NCBI GenBank assembly: GCA_037953625.1
Contig: CM075651.1
Span: 110,795,001-110,859,000 of the forward strand
Length of the DNA: 64,000 nucleotides
From: Crotalaria pallida
Lineage: Eukaryota > Streptophyta > Magnoliopsida > Fabales > Fabaceae
Reading direction: 5' to 3'
Part shown: positions 56,301 to 64,000 of the stretch, in pieces
How positions within the stretch are numbered: position 1 is the first letter of the stretch
Layout of the letters: each line of letters opens with the position of its first letter
Position numbers and translations under genes: made by a program
Notes under the pieces: model-generated
Told to the model about the DNA's origin: nothing
The model's input: the letters and a program-made list of their open reading frames with translations, nothing else
The model's database searches: none

Positions 56301-58851
56301 TGTCTTTTAAAAAGTGATTTTTCATTTGATAAATAGTTCTAAAGATTTTATTTAGTAATGTTTTATAAGGTTTTGATTTTTTTTGGAAAAGAAATAATTT
56401 ATTTCAAGTATTGGATATTTTAATATAAGTCTTTTTGGACTTATAAATTGTTCAAAGAACTTGTATTTGTTAAAAGTTATGTACCTTAAGTGGGTTTGCT
56501 CATTTTAAATTGGTATAGTTATTTATAACGTTATATTTGGTAAAAGGTTCTCGTTCGGAATCAAGTAACGCGAATTCAATTCAAGAGGACCCTAATTCTT
56601 TAGCATCACACCAAGGTGAGAGAGTAGCTATCTTAAGACATAATGGCACTATGGTAACATTAGGATGATTTCGACCATCTCAAAAGTCAGAATCCAAAGT
56701 TATATGTCAAGATACGAGACAACAATTGATTGTGGTGTGCTTAGTCGTTCTACGTTGCAACTTACTTTATATTGTTTGTCTGATTTTATTTGATATGACA
56801 TGTTGTATAATCTAAAGTTATCCTGCTTAATATGGTCTTGGAAATGATAAGAGAACATGTAATGAACTATCAAATGTATTTGGATATGTTTATGAAATCA
56901 TGGTTTATTCTATGAAAGATTATTTGATATATTCGAATGGTTGTTCCTATGAAAAGGACTTGGTATATGTAGAATTACTATGAAAATAAAATATGAGAAT
57001 GATTAATCTTGTGGAAATTCGAAAACAGTACTAGTGTACAGTGATGGTGCAAGCGGCACAATAACTTTTGTTGTATATCCCCTTTAAGTGACTGGCCACG
57101 TGGATGACTGTGCCGTGGTTTCAAGTCTTGTGGAATCCACTGTACCATAGGGAGGTGTTTTCTGTTACCCTTAGAGGTCGAGGCCCATTAAAAGCGAGGC
57201 TTAGAATGGGTCGACCAAACTAGGTTAATAAAAGACTTAAAAGACTTAAAAGACTTTAAGCTTAAATCCTTTCTAACTACGCGTTGAGAGAGAAGTAGTG
57301 GAGAGGAAAGATACCGTATACTTGGACACCGGTGAATCTTCGAGTGGTAATTGCGATAAGGGAGGGCAAGGACAGTGAAACGTCAAAAAGCCTAAGAGCG
57401 CTTCCCTAGGCGGGACGATGTTACAATGGTCAAGGTCACCTGCTGGGCGTTGATCGTAGCGAGAACTGCAACGCGAACTAGGGATAGAGCTGTCGCCCCC
57501 TTGAGCAAATCTTAGATGGTGTAGAGAGAATCCGAATAGGACTAGAAGTCACTGTTTTTGTGAAATTGTGAAATGATATTGTGTTTTGTTTTGCTGGCCA
57601 ACAGAGCGTGGTTTCAGCCGGTACGTACCCTTTGACTTCGATGTCTGCATGGTTAGGATTCATGTGCATCCCATCTGCTTTCCGACTTAGGTTGTGGTTG
57701 GATATTGAAGGAGGAGATGTATCGTGTGTGCTAATCTACCCTTACCTCGATGATTTCCCTCCCTAAACCATTGATGGTTATCTTATGAAAAGACTTAGTG
57801 GAAAGTTTACAAGTAATGAACCCTCGAGTAATGATATCAAGTTATGATATAATGATAAGATTATAATGAAGTGATAACGATATGATATGATGATCACATG
57901 ATAATTATGATATGTTGATAAGATAATGTTATAATAAGTTTATGTCTTGTTAAAGTGGTATGTGTTTGATCCTAGTGCGATCCATGGAATAAGCCCATGC
58001 CGTTGATGACTTGTTCGTTCTGATTGCTAACTCTCTCTCTCTCTTCTTCTCTTCTTCTTGTTTCTCCTGTATATAGAACGTTAGATGGCGGAGCGAGTTT
58101 TGAGTTTGATAATGTCTCCTCTGGCGGGGGGACACTGGAGTAGGACTGCTACCGGTTGGATATGGGAGGGGCCTACTAGACTGAGTTTTGAGGATAGAGA
58201 CCATGTACTTCAAGGTGTCGCTACTGATCGCGTGGAGGTTCGCATTCTTTTGAGGGACCTTATGCCCGGAGGGCCTGGGAACTTTCATGAGGCTCAGGAT
58301 GTTCCACCTACTAATGCTGATATTGGAGAGGAGGAAGATCCCGAAGAAGACCCCGAGGAGGATCCTGAAGAAGATCCCGAGGAGGACCCAGTGAAGGATC
58401 TTAGCGAGGATGAGTAGTGATAGTTGTATTGTGGTCTAGGTTTTGTTTTCAGTCTAGGATGGCAGCTCTCTCTGATGAAACTTATGTAACCCTAATGGGG
58501 AGTTTATTTTATCTTTTCATATTTTGGTTCAGTACTTTTATTTCAAGGATAATGGCCTGATGAGCAGAAACTCTTTTATATTATGTCGGATATTTTATAA
58601 TGAATGAAAGGATCTATTATTCTGCAATTTACAACTATTGTATTTTCAAGAATGGTAAAATAGATGATGTGGTAACGTGACACTTATTTTTGGAAAAAGA
58701 GTTAAGAAAATATTTCGGAGACTAAGTTATTTGTTTAATAGCATGCAAACCTTTTTCGAATAATAATAATAACTTGTAATGGATTTTTTTATAAAAAGAA
58801 AAATGGCACAAATTTTTAGTGAAAATTGTAGTTCCAAATTGGGGTGTTATA
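53390..58851 (+). mobile_element. gypsy-F 3' LTR
   Basis: 5.46 kb, starting TGAGACCCAC after AAGTTGGGGAGGATTG. TATA box at 54597, leader, predicted donor AAGAG|GTAATCC at 54746, a very AT-rich intron-like tract with scattered GCTGTCCA words, irregular inverted repeats at 57080-57480, predicted acceptor at 58076 (or 58084) and a small acidic ORF. The right end GGGTGTTATA deviates from TGTTACA, so the boundary is approximate. The (TA)n tract at 53508-53540 is a microsatellite. Confidence 0.75.
58085..58417 (+). CDS. LTR-encoded small acidic protein of gypsy-F
   Basis: 110 codons, ATG directly after the predicted acceptor (CTCCTGTATATAG). The N-terminus MAERVLSLIMSPLAGGHW recalls the MA...MRPLPNGEW start of the LTR H protein only weakly. 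The last 35 residues are almost entirely Glu/Asp/Pro, with EEDP repeated four to five times (GAAGAAGACCCC-type 12-bp repeats). Position and acidic DP-repeat tail match the LTR H and gypsy-1 ORFs. Function unknown; homology to them is plausible, not shown. Confidence 0.45.
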   Translation: MAERVLSLIMSPLAGGHWSRTATGWIWEGPTRLSFEDRDHVLQGVATDRVEVRILLRDLMPGGPGNFHEAQDVPPTNADIGEEEDPEEDPEEDPEEDPEEDPVKDLSEDE

Positions 58852-59390
58852 GTTAGTGCTTCATTGTATTGGTTGAATTACATCACAACAAAGGTTTGTG
58901 GTTACAACAAATTCAACACTTTTTGTGAAGATCTTTGGAAGTCTTTGAAGGTGGTTCAAAGCAAGAAGAGAATTTTGAATCAAAGTTGAAGAGGGCTCTT
59001 CAACAAGAGGTTGATTCCAGGAATTTCAGAGATAATCAAATTGGGGGTAGATACTCAAGAAGTTGGAACCTTCTTGGGAGGGTTTAGGATTTTGGTTAGA
59101 GAGTGAGGTTTAATTCTCTTAATCCTTGTAAAAGATCCTCTAACTCCTTTAATTTTCTCATTAGCAAATTGATAAGTGCTCAATTAGTGTGATATTCTAT
59201 TGGTTTTACTCCTCAAAAGCTTGGATTATTGCTTAACATTGTCAGGAATTCTATCCAAATTTGTTTCTTAAGCAAACATTTAAAATAAATTAAAATAAAT
59301 AATTTTATTAGTCATAATTTGGTGTGTATCTTATACACTCCATTTATGCTTAATTGTAGACTTTAGAATGATATGTGTGTTGTTGGGCCT
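58852..59390. other. Unassigned sequence after gypsy-F
   Basis: No frame or motif recognised. Text such as GGTTCAAAGCAAGAAGAG and CTTCTTGGGAGGGTTTAGG looks like leader/LTR sequence of another retroelement. Confidence 0.35.
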
Positions 59391-61690
59391 AATTGGATAG
59401 TTGTAAATTATTGTTCTCTAATTTGTGCTTTGTGACATATCTCAGTTTTCAGGGTATAACTTGAGCTAGGATTATTCAAATGAGACAAACCTGGTGTCAT
59501 TGGAAAGCTAAGAGAAAGCCCTACAACTTTTCTAAAGGGGTCGTTGTCAAATTCTGACCTTTAAATGGTCAAAAATTGGATTCAAAGTCATGCCATGCTA
59601 GCTGTCCATGATCTTTGATATATCAACGGTGTTTTGGCCATAACTTTCTCTACCGAACTTCAGTTGCGTCAATCTTGGTTTCTCTACAAAGCTGATTGAA
59701 AAATCTACACTTTTGTCCGAAATAGGCATTTCCAAATTTGGTGATCTAAAGGGTCGAAAATCGGTGCCAAGTTGTTGGACCCAACATGTCTCTACCTCAC
59801 AAAGTCAATCCGAGTTAGTTTGCATTCAATGGAAACTTTCTCTATAAATACCCCATTAAACAAGCATGTAATGAGACACAACACATGCATACACTTTGAA
59901 GAGGCTGAATCCATGCCCAAAATTCTCCTCTCTTTCATAATTTTCTTCTCAAATTCTAATCATCTTTCTTAAATTGAGAAATTATTTTGAGTGTTTTGTG
60001 AGTCATACACTTGAGTGCAACTCTTGAAATTGAGATCTTTCTTGATTAGAATCTTTGAGTGAATATTGAAGTCTTTTAATTTGATTAGGGTCTAATATGT
60101 GATGTTTTTGTACTTTTTTGCCTCCCTTTTACATAGTAAGTGGCTTGTTTCTTGTGTAAATTGGAATAAAACAATGAAATTTTGTCATTATAAGATTTCT
60201 GGAACCTTTTTATGTGTTTGGTTTGTTTTTAGGTATTTAAGCTCTTAAACCAATGATTTTTGCAAAGGAATGAAGAAGGAGAGCTTGGTACTTGAATTGG
60301 GAAGAAAAAGAGGAAAAAATGAAGAAAAGTTGACCGTGGCGCCCAGACGCGGGTCCAACGTGCTCAGGCGCGGGCTGGGGTCAACTGGCCAATAATGGGG
60401 TGCATTCGGTTGATTTTTCAGACAGATGCATGCCCAGGAGCAAGAGGTTCATGCCTGGGCGCGAAAAATGCGAGAAAGTGACACTATTCCCTGTTTTGAT
60501 CATAACTTGAGCTACGCTTATCCAAATGAGGCGATCTGGGTATCATTTTAAAGCTAAGGAAAAGATCTACAACTTTGCCAGAAATAGCCTTGCTCAAATT
60601 CATCCATATTGGGGGTCAAAATCAGGGCCGAAGTCGCTGTCATACATAAATACGGGATTCTAGAAGGATTTTAATGATGAATTCTATTTGTAAATAAGAT
60701 TCTTACTGATTAGTTTATTCTAATAGGATCTTATCATATTATATTCAGATTTAGGATTAGTTTTATTAAAATAAAAATCTTATCACATTAGATTGAAAAA
60801 TAGGTTAGTCTTTATCTATATAATAATAGGATTAGGATTCATTCCAAGGAGGAGAGACACTCATACAACTCCATAGAATAATAGTAGATAAGTATTTGAG
60901 ACTTGGAGAAGGAACAAGGATTGGAGGCTTTTGTGAAGAACACGGAGTTAGCTCAAGGATTCATGGTAATTATTTTTATCATGTTTATTGTGTTTTCTCT
61001 TGTAAGTATTAACTAATTTCATCCTTGGGTTGTAGGAGTAGATGTACGGAACCTTTTCAATATTTCTAGTAATAAATTAATCTTGTTTTTCATTATTGAA
61101 TTATGTGTTTGATTGTTCTTATTTGTTTCTCATGAAAGAAGTTGTTTCATGACTTTTGAAAATCCTTTATGAATAGACATATGAATTTAGGATTTAGCCA
61201 TTAATCAAACAACTCAATTGTATATATTACTTGGGTAATTTTAGGCACATACATGTTTTCTATGAATTTGGGTAATTTTATAAAAAGAGGTTTTGACTGA
61301 ACTTAATGAAAGGGTTAGGTTTTAAGGCTCTCTTGAGACATCATTGAGAGATTAATCTTTAAAATATAGAAACACGCTAAGACATTAGGTTTTTTCTAAT
61401 TTTTCAAAACCAATTCGGAATTCAAGGAAAATAAATTAGTTTGTTATAGAATATTTAGGAACATGCATCAAAACTACGTCCCGCCTGTCCCGCCTTTCCC
61501 CTTGTCAAAAAGTCATTTATTTTAATTTCTATTTTTCTTTACAAAATCATAAATCCTTTGTCTTGTTCACTAAGTAATATTAATTAGGTGGAATTAATTA
61601 AACGGCCACTCCCTTGGGTACGATACTGGGACTACATTGTTTATATTACTTGTACGACCCGGTGCACTTGCCGGAATCCCTCAACATAAT
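59391..61690 (+). mobile_element. Athila/Tat-like LTR sequences
   Basis: Two related blocks carry the phrase CATAACTTGAGCTA ... CCAAATGAG, then AAAGCTAAG and CTACAACTTT (59450-59545 and 60500-60590); TATAAATA at 59843. The right end has CTCCCTTGGGTACGATACTGG and TTACTTGTACGACCCGGTGCACTTGCCGG-like sequence (61609-61672; shown in part), a hallmark of plant Athila/Tat LTR 3' ends. A GCGCCCAG/CCAGGCGCG palindrome group lies at 60335-60475. No coding region. Boundaries approximate. Confidence 0.6.
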
Positions 61691-62085
61691 TGAAGCTTGA
61701 AGATTCATATTCTTGTAAATTTCTCCTAAACTCTTCTTAATCAATCTTTCTTTGAAATTGTTTATCATTTGTGTTGAAGCTATGGGTGAGTAAACTTCTT
61801 ATTCTAAGGATGGGGTTATTAGCCCAATAAAATGTGAATAATGTTATATTGATTCATGAACTCTTGTTATAGAAAATATTGAATGAACCCTTGAGAAATT
61901 AAGGAATGGAAAGCATAGTCTAACTTAACAAATTAATTAACAAGTTTGTGGATGGTTCTTATGCCTCCCAACTTCTAACTATTTACTTTATGTCATTTAC
62001 TTTTATGTCATTTACATTATTACTCCTAACTCCTAACCTTCTAACTTTCTAACTTTTACTTTCCTGTCATTTAAATTTCTGCTTC
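61691..62085. other. Leader-type fragment with TAACTTTCTAACTTTTACTT
   Basis: Probably another piece of the Athila/Tat-like element (CTATGGGTGAGTAAACTTCT, then CTAACTTTCTAACTTTTAC near 62040). No gene seen. The last five bases, GCTTC, precede LTR G. Confidence 0.4.
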
Positions 62086-64000
62086 TGTAACACCCCTAAT
62101 TTTCGTCTCCCGAGTAATAGGAAATTAATAATAAAAGTTTTATTATTTTCCAAGTTTATATTTTGTATTTAATTAGCCTAAAATATAAAGATAGGTTGAA
62201 ATATTTTTTTATATGGCAAATAAATGCAAAATATGAGGATATCGCATTTTGGTCCCTGAATGAGGACTTAAAAGCAATATTAAAAAGGTTCTTGGAAGGA
62301 AAGATTTAAAAATATTAATTTTTAGATTTTGTACTAATCTAACCAGATAGACGATGAACCCAGAAACTGGGTTAGTGGATTTTGATGAGTAATCACTCGA
62401 ATAACCCCGAATTCGCCACGATTACAGCCAAATTCTAGTGGAGAACCACGCGTCGCCCTGCATGCAACCCTAATTTGTCTATAAATAGATGAATTTCTGA
62501 GGATTTGAGGGTTGATGCAGCTGAATTCTTGTTGAGGAAGGGAATTAGGGTTCCATTTTCGTGTGGAGAAATTCACCTTTGTTCTTGAGAGTGAGATCGA
62601 GATCCATACACCATTGCAAAGCTTACATCTTGAGCTTTGTAAAAACACCAAATTTGTGAGATGAGAGTCTGTGTGGAAGGAGAAATCGATTTGAGAAGTT
62701 GGGAGTTGAATTCTGAATCCTCTGTTGTGCATGTTCTGGAGGCTGAGTTCTAGAACTGATTTTGGTAAATATAGTCAATCCTTAAGTCTCAAATCACTTC
62801 CATTCCTTAGTACATGTTACCTATATTGAGTCCTAATTGGTTTCCCCAATTTCTTTGGCCAAATGCTATGTCAAATATTCTGGTCTTTGGACCCTGTTGA
62901 TGGAAATCGTGGCTGAGAGCAGAACCTAGGATTTGTGGGGAATCTATGTTGGAGCCTTTCTCTCTGCAATGTTTTGGATCAAGCACGAACCTAAGGTAAG
63001 GGGGAAGCTTACTATTTTCTAGAATGAGAATAAAGTGTGGTAAAATATAGGATGAGTCACCAAGAGACTCAAAGGGCATAAGTTGAAATGGTTAAATGGC
63101 TTGGAGGCCAATTTGAGCTCAATTGATGTTTTGAGCAATGTTAACTGAATGCATGCAAGCTATGTTGATGTTGATTTCATGACTTACTTGGATATTATGT
63201 GAATTGATGCATTAAGTTGTGAAATATGTGCAATTATGTGCAATTTGTGTATCCAAATTGAATGCATGCAAGATAGATATGTTTCTGTGTTTAAACATAT
63301 TTATTTAAGGTATATGAACTCTATTAAAGGTTGAAATTTGGTTAGATTTGAGTAGTGAAGAGAATGGTTTGTTAAAACTCATGTTTTAGTGTCAGACTGC
63401 ATAATCTAACCGGTTACTCGATATTCGTAACCGGTTAGACCCTGTTAAAATGCAAAAGAAAATAAGTTTACAAAATCAGCATTGTGGTCTTACAAATCCT
63501 ACTCAAATCTAGGCCTTAATTTCATGGAAAACAATCTGAAAATAAGTTGATTTCACTATTATAGTTCAGATTGCAGTTAAAGAGTTAATACCTTAAGGAA
63601 ATGAGATAGTTTCAAGAGGAAATTATGCTCATTGGACAATGAAATGTGATTTAGACTTTTGAATGATATAAACAGTGGTTTTGAGGTATAAACATTGTTA
63701 AACTGGTTTATGGATTGGGTAGGGAATTCAAGAAAAAGGGTTTTCTGAATTACAATGGTAAACAGTTCAGGTCTGTAAATCTAACCGGTTAGCCTGGAAC
63801 TGTAACCGGTTAGTACCTGAATCTGAAAAATAAAAAGTTAAGTTTTTGAATACCATTGACTTTGTTTTACCCAATCTAAGTTTAAGGGCATGTCTTGAGA
63901 TAATTCAAAAGAGAATTTTGTGTCAAAGACTATACCTCAAATAAATCGTTCAAAAGAGAAATTGGAATATTTCTAAATCACAGTAATTAATGGAAAGACC
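62086..64000 (+). mobile_element. LTR G, 5' part (same family as element B)
   Basis: Starts TGTAACACCCCTAATTTTCGTCTCC and follows LTR B in order: conserved GGGTTAGTG..TTTGATGAGTAATCAC block, TATA box at 62480, leader, donor GATTTTG|GTAAATA at 62765, AGGATGAGTCACCAAGAGACTC, then TAACCGGTTA pairs near 63405-63440 and 63780-63815. It is more diverged from B than the two B LTRs are from each other. The window ends before the array and the 3' exon. Confidence 0.85.

Larger units (their letters stand above)
48727..58851 (+). mobile_element. gypsy-F: Tekay-like Ty3/gypsy element with long 3' LTR, 5' LTR missing
   Basis: gag, protease, RT, RNase H, integrase and chromodomain-like tail in Ty3 order, a polypurine tract at 53372-53389, and an LTR from TGAGACCCAC (53390) to about GGGTGTTATA (58851). 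Gag starts one base after the end of LTR E; no 5' LTR or PBS is present. At least six stops and three frameshifts. Confidence 0.85.

Overview
This is a plant nuclear genome window made almost entirely of nested LTR retrotransposons. I see no intact host gene. The only host-type gene is a broken, intron-containing RPA1-like (DUF223 / replication factor A) gene at 17351-19449. AT-rich intergenic DNA, Ty3/gypsy chromovirus pol of the Tekay/Del type, a Ty1/copia element, Tourist- and Stowaway-like MITEs and tRNA-iMet primer-binding sites all point to a dicot. The style of the LTRs (clusters of TAATCGATTA, TACTCGAGTA and TAACCGGTTA) makes me favour a legume, but that is recollection, not proof.

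Layout. 1-3067: 3' part of a large LTR (LTR A). 3068-9744: gypsy-1, a gag-less Tekay-like element with a damaged pol and a truncated 3' LTR. 9745-10130: a 193-bp tandem duplication. 10131-16671: copia-1 on the minus strand, 3' truncated. 16891-17172: Stowaway-like MITE. 17351-19449: RPA1-like pseudogene with a Tourist-like MITE inside its first exon. Its last visible exon is cut by element B (19450-46858), whose 5' LTR is itself cut by solo LTR H (22074-40945). H is cut by element C (24328-39921, minus strand, 5.4-kb LTRs around a 1.8-kb interior). C's 3' LTR is cut by solo LTR D (24869-27877). Matching 5-bp target duplications support H (CCATG), C (GCATG) and D (TACTT), so the insertion order gene < B < H < C < D can be read directly. 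46859-48726: LTR E (minus strand). 48727-58851: gypsy-F, a Tekay-like element with damaged gag-pol and a 5.5-kb 3' LTR. 58852-62085: Athila/Tat-like LTR pieces. 62086-64000: start of LTR G, same family as B.

Three unexplained LTR features recur. (1) Each large LTR looks like a transcription unit: palindromes, TATA box, leader, a 1.7-3.5 kb predicted intron, then a short 3' exon. In three of them that exon carries a small ORF (8854-9342 broken, 40089-40574 intact, 58085-58417 intact) with an acidic Glu/Asp-Pro tail; two of the three share about 60 N-terminal residues. (2) The intron holds tandem arrays of short hairpins whose stems differ but stay self-complementary around a fixed loop, each family with its own loop. 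(3) Clusters of perfect CpG-centred palindromes sit upstream of the TATA box and again in the intron; the same palindrome type can appear in both copia and Ty3 LTRs. I rank these three as the best candidates for something undescribed.
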